A stretch of 16,006 bases of DNA from Clostridiales bacterium UBA3705 (GTDB lineage: Bacteria > Bacillota_A > Clostridia > Oscillospirales > Oscillospiraceae). Both the position numbers and the translations under genes were made by a program. A model generated the notes under the pieces. The model was not told the origin of the DNA. It did no database searches and was given only the letters and a program-made list of their open reading frames with translations. Of the stretch, positions 1-6,411 are shown in pieces (positions within the stretch are counted from its first letter, which is position 1; the number at the start of each line of letters is the position of its first letter). The stretch is from assembly GCA_002372735.1 (NCBI GenBank), contig DFIE01000165.1:592-16597 (forward strand). Direction: 5' to 3'.

Positions 1-531
1 GCGGAGAAATTCGGAATGGAAGGCGCATTCATCACCAAGGCCACGGCACAGCTGATGCGGGACTTCGGCTCCATTCAGGCGCCGATGAACGCATATCTGC
101 TGAATCTGGGCCTGGAATCTCTGGCCTGCCGTATGCCGGTGCACTGCGCAAACGGCCTGAAGGCCGCCGAATTCCTGCAGGGGCACGAGAAGGTGGCCTG
201 GGTGAATTATCCGGGACTTCCGGGCAATAAGTATTATGAGCTGGCGAAGAAATATATGCCGAACGGCACCTGCGGCGTCATTTCCTTTGGAATTAAGGGC
301 GGCAGACCCGCGGCGGAGAAATTTATGAAGAAGCTTCAGGTCGCCATCATCGCCACCCATGTGGCAGATGCTCATACCTGCGTCCTTCACCCGGCATCCT
401 CTACCCATCGTCAGATGACGGACGAGGAACTGGCTGCTGCCGGCGTTCCGGCAGATCTGGTCAGACTGTCTGTGGGCATTGAGAACGTGGATGACATCAT
501 CGATGATCTCAGACAGGCACTGGCAGACTAA
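1..531 (+). CDS. metY: O-acetylhomoserine sulfhydrylase (C-terminal part, 5' truncated by window)
   Basis: The reading frame is open from base 1, so the ATG at 16 is internal and the gene starts before the window. The 176 residues visible are the C-terminal domain of a Cys/Met-metabolism PLP enzyme, which is usually about 425-430 residues long. Family-typical stretches are GSIQAPMNAYLLNLGLE near the left edge, the GLKAAEFL segment, VNYPGLPGN, the glycine-rich ISFGIKGG, and the end motif HPASSTHRQ followed by VRLSVGIEN, which shapes the substrate pocket near the PLP phosphate. The PLP lysine lies outside the window. Family role: cytoplasmic conversion of O-acetylhomoserine plus sulfide to homocysteine in methionine synthesis. 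MetY is preferred over MetB or MetC because of the GSIQAPMNAYL and THVADAHT segments. Third codon positions are less G/C-rich than in genes right of 2.36 kb. Confidence 0.9.
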   Translation, partial: AEKFGMEGAFITKATAQLMRDFGSIQAPMNAYLLNLGLESLACRMPVHCANGLKAAEFLQGHEKVAWVNYPGLPGNKYYELAKKYMPNGTCGVISFGIKGGRPAAEKFMKKLQVAIIATHVADAHTCVLHPASSTHRQMTDEELAAAGVPADLVRLSVGIENVDDIIDDLRQALAD

Positions 532-544
532 GAGAATATGACCG

Positions 545-586
545 CAGCCCTTGCAGAAGGCGGGGCTGGCATACGGAAGGTTTTTT
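545..586 (+). terminator. weak hairpin plus T-run after metY
   Basis: A 6-bp stem (CAGCCC 545-550, GGGCTG 563-568) lies just after the metY stop, and a run of six T follows at 581-586. The 12-nt gap between stem and T-run is too long for a classic intrinsic terminator, so the call is tentative. The rest of the 299-base gap before the helicase start holds only the promoter at 734-762; no gene is supported there. Confidence 0.25.
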
Positions 587-733
587 GAGAGAGCTGCCGT
601 ACCAGGCAGAACAGTACACGCCATACCGAAGAGGATATCCGCAGAGCGGAAGCCTTTCCTTTTGGAATGGGTGATGTATCCGCGGTCTGGTGTGACAGCT
701 CTTTTATTTGCCTGCTCCGGCCTGTCCGGTGTA

Positions 734-762
734 TTGACATAGCGGCATCTTTCTCTTAAAAT
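734..762 (+). promoter_or_regulatory. sigma-70-type promoter of the helicase gene
   Basis: TTGACA (734-739), a 17-bp spacer and TAAAAT (757-762). Predicted transcription start is near 769, giving a leader of about 60 nt before the ATG at 831. Confidence 0.8.
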
Positions 763-830
763 AAAACAGAACATATGTACGAGAAGATTTCCGGTCGGTG
801 TGCAGATCCGGACAGGCAGGAGGAAGAGGC

Positions 831-3050
831 ATGGAGCTGGACAGAATAAGAGCAGAGGCGGCAGAAGCGGAGGATATGGACGATATGCTGCCAGAGGGCG
901 GCGATCTTCTGGAAGGTCTGAACGATGCCCAGAAGGAAGCTGTCACGACGACAGAAGGCTTTGTCCGCGTGATCGCAGGAGCAGGATCCGGCAAGACGCG
1001 CGCCCTGTCGCGCCGATTTGCCTATCTGGTAAATGAGCTGGGCATCATGCCCGGAAATATCCTGTGTGTGACCTTTACCAACAAGGCGGCAAACGAGATG
1101 CGCCAGCGGATCCACAATCTGACCGGGGACAACGATACCGGCTATGTCAACACCTTCCACGGCTTCTGCGTTTCCGTCCTTCAGGAGGACAGCTACGCGG
1201 TATCCTATCCAAAAAGTTTTCTGGTCCTGGACAATTCCGACATCGATTCTATGCTGAAGATCATCTACGAAGAGAGGGGGCTGACGCTGCGGGATATGAC
1301 CTTCAGCCAGGCCCGCGACCAGATCGAGATCTATAAGCTCCTGAAACACCCGGACTATTATCTGGACATGATCGGCATGTCTATCGAAGTACTGCACAGG
1401 AAGTATATGGAGGCGGCAGAGGTGATGGACATCATCTTTTACGGCTACCTCTACCAGGAAAAAAAGTGCTTTGGTCTGGATTATAACGACCTGATCAAGT
1501 TTACCCTGTACATTTTTGAACAGAACGAGGAGATCCGCCTCAAGTGGCAGCAGAGGCTGGAGTATATCATGATCGATGAGTTTCAGGATATCGACCAGCT
1601 CCAGTACGATCTGATGCGGGTGCTCTGCGGCTGGCACAAAAACCTGTTCATCGTGGGCGATCCGGATCAGACGATCTATACGTGGCGGGGGGCGAACGTG
1701 GCCTTCCTAAATGATTTTGACCGGCATTTTCCGGATGTCCGGACGATCATGATGATGCAGAATTACCGATCTGCTCCCCAGATCCTGCAGACAGCGAACA
1801 GTCTGATCGAAAAGAACCGCAGCCGGATCCCCAAGGAGCTGATCCCCATGCTGCCGGATGGTGAGAAGACGGTCTGCTTCTTTTCGGATACTCCGAAAAA
1901 AGAGGCGGAATGGATCGCCGGGGAGATCCTGCGCCTGCACGATGCCGGTGTGCCCTTCAGGGACATCACGGTCCTCTACCGGGCCCACTATGTCACCAGA
2001 ACGCTGGAAGAGGTCTTCATGAAACAGGAGCTTCCCTTTACGATCTACAGCGGCGTTCCCTTCTTTGGCAGGATGGAGATCAAGGATGCGCTCTGCTATC
2101 TCCGTATGATCGCCTTTGCAGACGACCTCTCATTTCTCCGGATCGCCAATGTACCCAAACGCAATCTTGGCGAGAGAAGAATGCGTTTTCTGCAGGAATA
2201 CGCGGCAGAGAAGGGCTGCAGCCTTTATCAGGCCTTGAAGGAGAACCTGGACCAGGAGATCTTCCAGAGGACAAAGGCAGCGGCATTTGTAAAGCTGATC
2301 GACCGTTTTTCCGCCGACTATGCAGGACGTCCGATATCCGAGCTGCTGTCAGATATCCTGGACAAGAGCGGGTATGAACAGATGCTGCGGACCGAGGGCA
2401 GCCAGGAGCGGCTGGACAACCTGGCGGAGCTGCGCCAGTCGGTGTACGAGTTTGAAACCACCTGCGGCGAGGAGCTGACCCTGCCCCACTATCTGGCCCA
2501 CGTGGCTCTGTTTACCAACACCGACCTGGAGGAGCGGGGGGACCGGGTCCGGCTCATGACCGTCCACGCGGCCAAGGGCCTGGAATTCCCCTATGTGTTC
2601 CTCCTGGGCATGAACGAGGGGGTCTTCCCCTCCCGAAAGACCGCTACCCTCCAGGCCATGGAGGAGGAGCGCCGCCTGGCCTTTGTGGCCATGACCCGGG
2701 CCGAGCAGGCCCTCTTCCTGTCCGAGGCCGGGGGCCGCAGCCATGACGGCTCGCCCCGGTATCCCTCCAGGTTCCTGCTGGACATTGACGACGCCCTGCT
2801 GGAGTACACCCGTCCCCGGCAGGAGGGCCTGATTGCGGAGGCCCGGGCCTATATCGCCCAAACCGAGCGCTTCCTGCCCGAACGGCTGCAGACCCTGGCC
2901 CCGGGCACCCGGGTGCGCCATGCCATCTTCGGCCCCGGCACCGTCCAGGGGGTAGACCAGGACCGCCTGGCCCACCTGGTGCTGTTTGACTCCATGTCTA
3001 CCCCCCGGTCCATCAGCTTCAAGGCCAGGCTGGAGCCTCTGGAGTCCTAG
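831..3050 (+). CDS. UvrD/PcrA-type ATP-dependent DNA helicase (SF1)
   Basis: 3'-5' superfamily-1 DNA helicase of 739 residues, the usual length for PcrA/UvrD. It is a cytoplasmic repair and replication-conflict enzyme. The frame is open from a GTG-like position at 798, but the ATG at 831 is chosen because AGGAGG (818-823) sits 7 nt before it and 798 has no ribosome site. Motifs in order: Q-motif LNDAQKEAV (about residue 30), Walker A AGAGSGKT (49-56), motif Ia VTFTNKAANEM, Walker B IMIDEFQD (D249, E250), motif III GDPDQTIYTWRGA, motif IV VLYRAH, motif V VHAAKGLEFPYVFL and motif VI EERRLAFVAMTRAE (about residue 614). The C-terminal tail GTRVRHAIFGPGTVQGV matches the PcrA C-terminal domain. Codon use changes abruptly near 2355: 12 of 24 codons end in A/T at 2283-2354 but only 7 of 75 at 2355-2579. 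The gene may therefore be a recombinant or an assembly chimera. It could be pcrA or a paralogue. Confidence 0.93.
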   Translation: MELDRIRAEAAEAEDMDDMLPEGGDLLEGLNDAQKEAVTTTEGFVRVIAGAGSGKTRALSRRFAYLVNELGIMPGNILCVTFTNKAANEMRQRIHNLTGDNDTGYVNTFHGFCVSVLQEDSYAVSYPKSFLVLDNSDIDSMLKIIYEERGLTLRDMTFSQARDQIEIYKLLKHPDYYLDMIGMSIEVLHRKYMEAAEVMDIIFYGYLYQEKKCFGLDYNDLIKFTLYIFEQNEEIRLKWQQRLEYIMIDEFQDIDQLQYDLMRVLCGWHKNLFIVGDPDQTIYTWRGANVAFLNDFDRHFPDVRTIMMMQNYRSAPQILQTANSLIEKNRSRIPKELIPMLPDGEKTVCFFSDTPKKEAEWIAGEILRLHDAGVPFRDITVLYRAHYVTRTLEEVFMKQELPFTIYSGVPFFGRMEIKDALCYLRMIAFADDLSFLRIANVPKRNLGERRMRFLQEYAAEKGCSLYQALKENLDQEIFQRTKAAAFVKLIDRFSADYAGRPISELLSDILDKSGYEQMLRTEGSQERLDNLAELRQSVYEFETTCGEELTLPHYLAHVALFTNTDLEERGDRVRLMTVHAAKGLEFPYVFLLGMNEGVFPSRKTATLQAMEEERRLAFVAMTRAEQALFLSEAGGRSHDGSPRYPSRFLLDIDDALLEYTRPRQEGLIAEARAYIAQTERFLPERLQTLAPGTRVRHAIFGPGTVQGVDQDRLAHLVLFDSMSTPRSISFKARLEPLES

Positions 3051-3532
3051 CCCTGCCGGTTCAGCAGCCAGATGCCGAAATTGAGATATCCGGCAAAGCT
3101 GACCCAGACCAGATAGGGGACCATCAGCCATCCCGCCGCCGGCTTCACCCGGCCGAAGCGCAGGGTGGTGGCCAAAATCAGCACCCACAGGGCCAGCAGC
3201 CAGCAGAAGGCCAGCAAAAAGGCCTCAAACCGGAAAAAGATCAGCGTCCACAGAAAGTTGAAGGCCAGCTGCACCCCGTAGTACTTCATGGCCCCGGTGG
3301 ACAGGACATCCTCCCGCCGGACGCAGACCAGATAGGACGCAATGCCCATCAGGGTGTACAAAATGCCCCAAACCACGCCGAACACCCAGCCCGGGGGCGA
3401 AAGGGGCGGCTGCCGCAGCCGGGAAAAGGCCTCCATGGAGTCCTTGGTCAGCCAGGCGGCCAAACCGCCCACCGCCAGCGGGGTCAGGATGCACAGCAGC
3501 AGTGTTTTCCATTTGATTTTCAACGCACTCAC
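3047..3532 (-). CDS. tspO: TspO/MBR family membrane protein
   Basis: Small five-helix membrane protein of the translocator/peripheral benzodiazepine receptor family; 161 residues is a typical length. Members bind tetrapyrroles and related hydrophobic ligands; the role in Clostridia is unsettled. Visible signatures are PPLSPPGWVFGVVWGILYTLMGIASYLV after the first helix, the aromatic-rich FNFLWTLIFF, and PYLVWVSFAGYLNFGIWLLN at the end. The chosen start is GTG at 3532. A TTG at 3523 is also possible because GAGGTGA lies 5 nt before it; the difference is three residues. It converges on the helicase gene and the two stops share the tetranucleotide CTAG (3047-3050), so no terminator fits between them. 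Codon use is strongly G/C-ending, like the genes to the right and the distal part of the helicase gene. Confidence 0.92.
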   Translation of the reverse strand: MSALKIKWKTLLLCILTPLAVGGLAAWLTKDSMEAFSRLRQPPLSPPGWVFGVVWGILYTLMGIASYLVCVRREDVLSTGAMKYYGVQLAFNFLWTLIFFRFEAFLLAFCWLLALWVLILATTLRFGRVKPAAGWLMVPYLVWVSFAGYLNFGIWLLNRQG

Positions 3533-3603
3533 CTCAACCCTAGCTTATGCAGTTTTCGGCCCTACATACCTAAAAACGGAATTCAGAAATAAACTTGTGC
3601 CAT

Positions 3604-3621
3604 TCAATATAAAATTATTGA
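3604..3621. promoter_or_regulatory. candidate operator dyad over the -35 of the DUF2975 operon
   Basis: A perfect 6-bp dyad TCAATA-(6)-TATTGA covers 3604-3621 and overlaps the -35 box that starts at 3618. In addition, CAATAT occurs at 3605-3610 and again at 3626-3631, 21 bp apart, about two helical turns. The operon encodes a small HTH protein, so autoregulation is a reasonable inference. Confidence 0.4.
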
Positions 3622-3646
3622 CATACAATATCTTTTGTGCTATGAT
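3618..3646 (+). promoter_or_regulatory. sigma-70-type promoter of the DUF2975-HTH-DUF4153 operon
   Basis: TTGACA (3618-3623), a 17-bp spacer and TATGAT (3641-3646). The start is expected near 3653, giving a leader of only about 20 nt, most of it the ribosome site GGGAGGG (3664-3670). Confidence 0.85.
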
Positions 3647-3674
3647 AGTCCCAACCTGAATTTGGGAGGGATTT

Positions 3675-4118
3675 ATGATGAAGAACAAAGCGGTCCGGCT
3701 CAGCGCCGTGGCCACCTGCGCCTTTATGGTGGCGCTGACGGCGCTGGCGTTTCTGGCCCCGTGGCTGATCCGCAAGTACGCGGACTTCCGGGCCATTCCG
3801 GACAGCGGCTTCCATGCCATTGTAGTGGCCTTTTACGCCTGCTTTGTGCCGGCCTTTACCGCGCTGATCTGCCTGTGGAGACTGCTGGCCAACATCAAGC
3901 GGGGCCAGCCCTTTTTGCAGATTAACGCCAATTTGATGGCAGTGGTGTCCTGGTGCTGCGCGGCGGTGGCGGTGTTTACCCTGGCCACAGCCTGGTGGTA
4001 TCTGCCCCTGCTGTTTGTCACCGGCTCCATGGCCTTTATTTTCCTGATTGTGCGGGTGGTCCGCAACTGCTTCCTGGCGGCCATTCAGCTGCGGGAAGAG
4101 AACGAACTGACCATATAG
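3675..4118 (+). CDS. DUF2975 domain membrane protein
   Basis: 147-residue integral membrane protein with four predicted helices (about 9-31, 47-70, 85-106 and 109-130). The loop IKRGQPFLQINANL between helices 2 and 3 matches the DUF2975 hallmark, a basic residue and G-Q-P-F followed by N and L. Biochemical function is unknown. In Firmicutes this family is typically encoded next to a YozG-type small HTH regulator, which is the case here, and the pair is thought to act as membrane partner plus regulator. The start ATG at 3675 follows GGGAGGG; a second ATG at 3678 is equally usable. The TAG stop (4116-4118) overlaps the ribosome site of the next gene, so translation is probably coupled. The first 25 residues look like a membrane helix, not a cleaved signal peptide. 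Confidence 0.85.
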   Translation: MMKNKAVRLSAVATCAFMVALTALAFLAPWLIRKYADFRAIPDSGFHAIVVAFYACFVPAFTALICLWRLLANIKRGQPFLQINANLMAVVSWCCAAVAVFTLATAWWYLPLLFVTGSMAFIFLIVRVVRNCFLAAIQLREENELTI

Positions 4119-4129
4119 GAGGGATTGCG

Positions 4130-4348
4130 ATGCCCATTGTTGTGAACCTGGACGTGATGCTGGCCAAGCGGAAGATGAGCTCTATGGAGCTGGCCTCCCG
4201 CATCGGAATCACCCAGGCCAACCTCTCAATTTTAAAAACCGGCAAGGCCCGGGCGGTGCGGTTTTCCACCCTGGGGGCCATCTGCCGGGAGCTGCGCTGT
4301 CAGCCCGGCGACCTGCTGGAATATGTGGAAGAGGAGGATGCGGAATGA
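4130..4348 (+). CDS. YozG-type Cro/C1 (XRE) small HTH regulator
   Basis: 72-residue DNA-binding protein that is almost entirely one helix-turn-helix of the Cro/C1 type (HTH_26/YozG group). The N-terminal strand PIVVNLDVMLAKRKMS is followed by the HTH ELASRIGITQANLSILKTGKA (about residues 20-40), then FSTLGAICRELRCQPGDLLEY. The frame is open further upstream to 3953, but the ATG at 4130 is chosen because AGGAGGG (4117-4123) lies 6 nt before it and upstream sequence is the DUF2975 gene in another frame. It overlaps the next gene by ATGA (4345-4348). It probably regulates its own operon, perhaps through the dyad at 3604-3621. No effector domain is present, so any signal may come through the DUF2975 partner; that is inference. 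Confidence 0.9.
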   Translation: MPIVVNLDVMLAKRKMSSMELASRIGITQANLSILKTGKARAVRFSTLGAICRELRCQPGDLLEYVEEEDAE

Positions 4349-5976
4349 ACGATGTGCCTGAAGTTGTCTCTGTGCCCGCTGGGGGCGCGGCTGCCCCTGC
4401 TGCCCCGGCAGCGCCGATTGCTCCCGGGGCTCCGATTGCCCCTGGGGTCCCGGTAACCCCGGCAGCCCCATCGTACAAGACCTCACAGGGCCGTGATCTG
4501 GTCCTGGCCCTGGCGCTGATGGTGCTGGGCACCCTGTTTTTTGATTGTCTGCTCTGGGCCGGTCCGGGCCTGGGGGTGGGGCTGAGCCAGGCGGCCATGC
4601 TGGTGGTCAGCAGGCTTTACCTGGGCAAGGGCAGGGGCAGGGTGTACGCCCTGTTCTGCGGCCTGTCGGTGCTGGTGCTGGGGGCCATGCAGGTCTTCTC
4701 CGGCGACCAGACGCTCCAGCTGCTGGGCATTTTGTGGTCAGTGGTTCTCTCCACGGTGACCCTGGAGGAGATCATGGCCCTGCGCACCGGCCGGGGGCTG
4801 CTTGCCTCCCTGCGGGACTTTTTTGTCACGGGCTTCGGCCGCAGCTTCGGCGGTATGGGCCGGGGCTGCCGGGGCCTGTTCACCAAGACGGATGCCCAGG
4901 GCAAGCCGGTCAAGCGCCGCACCGGCAGCGTGTTTCTGGGCCTGGCCTTGGCCCTTCCGGTGCTGCTGGTGGTGCTGCCCCTGCTGATCTCCTCTGACGC
5001 CGCCTTTGAGGGTCTGGTGAACCGGCTGGATCTGGACACCGTGGGGGAGGTTTTGGTGGCCATGGGTCTGGGCGTAGGCCTGGGCCTGGTGCTGTTCAGC
5101 CAGCTGTTCTCTCTGCCCCGGGGGCCTATGCCCCAGCGTCCGGCGCCGTCCATCCGGGGGGTGGAGCCCCTGCTGGCGGCCAGCTTCCTGGGGGTGATCA
5201 GCCTGGTGTACGTGCTGTATCTGCTGTCCCAGTTCGCCTATTTCTTCAGCGCCTTCCGGGGCCTGCTGCCCAAGGGCTTTACCGTGGCCCAGTATGCCCG
5301 CCGGGGCTTCTTTGAGATGTGCGCCATTGTGGCCATCAACCTGGGCCTGGTGGTGGCGGCCGTGTGGCTCTGCCGCCGCAAGGAGGGCAAGCTGCCCGGG
5401 GTGATCCGGGCCATGACCCTGTTTTTGGTGCTCTTCTCCCTGGCCCTGGTGGCCACGGCCCTGTCCAAGATGGGGCTGTATATCCACAGCTTCGGCCTGA
5501 CCCGGCTGCGGATCCTCACCTCCGCCTTTATGGTGTTTTTGGCGGTGGTGCTGGTGTGCGTGGGGCTGCGGATGTTCGCTTCCCGGGTGCCCTGCCTGCG
5601 GGTGGCGGTGGTCACCGCCACGCTGCTGCTGATGGGCCTGGGCTTTGCCAACGTGGACCGGCTGGTGGCCTCCTACAACGTGGGGGCCTACCGCTCCGGC
5701 CGCCTGGACTCCATTGACATGGAGACCATTGTCTTCCTGGGGGACGCCGCCGTGCCCTATCTGGACCAGCTGCTGGACGACCCTGACCCCAAGGTGGCCC
5801 GGACCGCCCGGGAGGAGATGGAGGGCCGGCTGAACGTGCTGTATGAATATTACACCGACGAGAACGGGAAGGAATGCGCCCGGCTCAAGCCCGAGGATCT
5901 GCGCAGCTTCAACCTGATCTCCCACCAGGCCAGGGAATGCCTCCTGGCCGACCGGGCGCGGATCAAACCGGAGTGA
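4345..5976 (+). CDS. DUF4153/DUF4173 domain polytopic membrane protein
   Basis: 543-residue membrane protein of unknown function. The first 45 residues are a low-complexity Pro/Ala/Gly tract (repeats of AP, IAPGAP), probably a cytoplasmic extension. About ten to twelve hydrophobic helices follow from residue 52 to about 440. Family marks are the ARRGFFEMCAIVAINLGLV block and FANVDRLVASYNVGAYRSG near the end of the membrane domain. A soluble C-terminal tail of about 110 residues begins with a MET-VFLGDAAVPYLDQLLDD segment. Translation is coupled to the HTH gene through an ATGA overlap. Its last nine codons (encoding ADRARIKPE) and stop region recur at 7888-7935, where the likely original terminator also lies, so its 3' flank appears displaced by an insertion. 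Function could be envelope-related or transport; the sequence does not decide. Confidence 0.85.
   Translation: MNDVPEVVSVPAGGAAAPAAPAAPIAPGAPIAPGVPVTPAAPSYKTSQGRDLVLALALMVLGTLFFDCLLWAGPGLGVGLSQAAMLVVSRLYLGKGRGRVYALFCGLSVLVLGAMQVFSGDQTLQLLGILWSVVLSTVTLEEIMALRTGRGLLASLRDFFVTGFGRSFGGMGRGCRGLFTKTDAQGKPVKRRTGSVFLGLALALPVLLVVLPLLISSDAAFEGLVNRLDLDTVGEVLVAMGLGVGLGLVLFSQLFSLPRGPMPQRPAPSIRGVEPLLAASFLGVISLVYVLYLLSQFAYFFSAFRGLLPKGFTVAQYARRGFFEMCAIVAINLGLVVAAVWLCRRKEGKLPGVIRAMTLFLVLFSLALVATALSKMGLYIHSFGLTRLRILTSAFMVFLAVVLVCVGLRMFASRVPCLRVAVVTATLLLMGLGFANVDRLVASYNVGAYRSGRLDSIDMETIVFLGDAAVPYLDQLLDDPDPKVARTAREEMEGRLNVLYEYYTDENGKECARLKPEDLRSFNLISHQARECLLADRARIKPE
5946..5972 (+). repeat. 27-bp direct repeat, left copy (3' end of DUF4153 gene)
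   Basis: Identical over 27 bases to 7888-7914. Both copies encode ADRARIKPE followed by a stop codon (TGA here, TAA in the right copy). Weaker similarity continues for about 20 more bases through the sequence AGCCCGCC. It looks like a duplicated gene 3' end flanking an insert, as in integrase attachment sites, but no integrase gene is seen. Confidence 0.85.
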
Positions 5977-6000
5977 CACACCAACAAGCCCGCCCTTTTT

Positions 6001-6155
6001 GCCGGGGCTGATAAGAAAGTCTCTCTGAATGATTCGCCCCGGCATTTTGAGGCAAAACAATACGCCTGTAGTGCAACCTATAAGGGTTGTGCTGCAGGCG
6101 TTTGTCGTATATTATTTTTTTCGGGGCGAATACTCAAAATCATAAAACGATTTTG
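6001..6155 (+). repeat. cluster of nested and competing inverted repeats
   Basis: Four pairings crowd this stretch. GCCGGGGC (6001-6008) pairs with GCCCCGGC (6036-6043). ATTCGCCCCG (6032-6041) pairs with CGGGGCGAAT (6122-6131) and encloses the long hairpin 6062-6101. CAAAATC (6135-6141) pairs with GATTTTG (6149-6155). The first two pairings use the same bases and exclude each other, as in an attenuator. The region has no supported gene. Confidence 0.55.
6062..6121 (+). terminator. long hairpin followed by T-rich tract
   Basis: A 17-bp stem with three G-T wobbles (arms 6062-6078 and 6085-6101, loop TATAAG) is extended by ACAA/TTGT across one bulged base. A T-rich stretch follows and ends in seven T at 6115-6121. 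It could terminate read-through from the DUF4153 operon, but the T-run is 13 nt from the stem, so another structured-RNA role is possible. Confidence 0.45.
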
Positions 6156-6195
6156 CCGTGTTCAACTGCAAACAGGATTTATGCCTGCAAAATGG

Positions 6196-6224
6196 TTGAC
6201 AAGCTGTAGTAGGCACAATATAAT
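6196..6224 (+). promoter_or_regulatory. perfect consensus sigma-70-type promoter of the lipoprotein locus
   Basis: TTGACA (6196-6201), a 17-bp spacer and TATAAT (6219-6224): exact consensus in both boxes. Predicted start is near 6231, about 180 nt before the lipoprotein ATG. Confidence 0.85.
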
Positions 6225-6230
6225 AATCAT

Positions 6231-6411
6231 ACTTGGTGCAGCACAAGGCAACTGAACCAACACATAGAACCGCTCCTGTGCTTCCTATGTGCAAAGAAAA
6301 ACACAGCTACACGATAGTCTGATAATTGGTAAACTCAACTACTACTCCGCAGGATGGAAAGCTGATAAAGCCGATTACCAGAATTTCGGTGATTCGTGAT
6401 TGGAGGCAATT
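6231..6411 (+). other. 180-nt untranslated leader of the lipoprotein mRNA
   Basis: No supported reading frame lies between the promoter and the lipoprotein start. The leader contains a 7-bp perfect stem (CACATAG 6261-6267, CTATGTG 6285-6291) with a 17-nt loop. It ends with GGAGG (6402-6406). No known riboswitch class was recognised. Confidence 0.4.

Noticed and set aside
528..742. Short open frames on both strands between metY and the helicase
   Set aside because: No ribosome site, no recognisable domain, and they overlap the consensus promoter region.
3047..3050. CTAG overlap of two convergent stop codons as a special regulatory signal
   Set aside because: A compact overlap of convergent genes is common; nothing else supports a regulatory function.
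4209..4598. Collagen-like Gly-X-X repeats on the minus strand
   Set aside because: They are the antisense of the Pro/Ala-rich N-terminus of the DUF4153 protein; complementary codons give Gly-Ala-Pro patterns automatically.
6112..6294. 60-codon minus-strand frame in the insert
   Set aside because: Overlaps the hairpin cluster and the consensus plus-strand promoter; composition is Cys-rich and not protein-like, and no ribosome site was seen.
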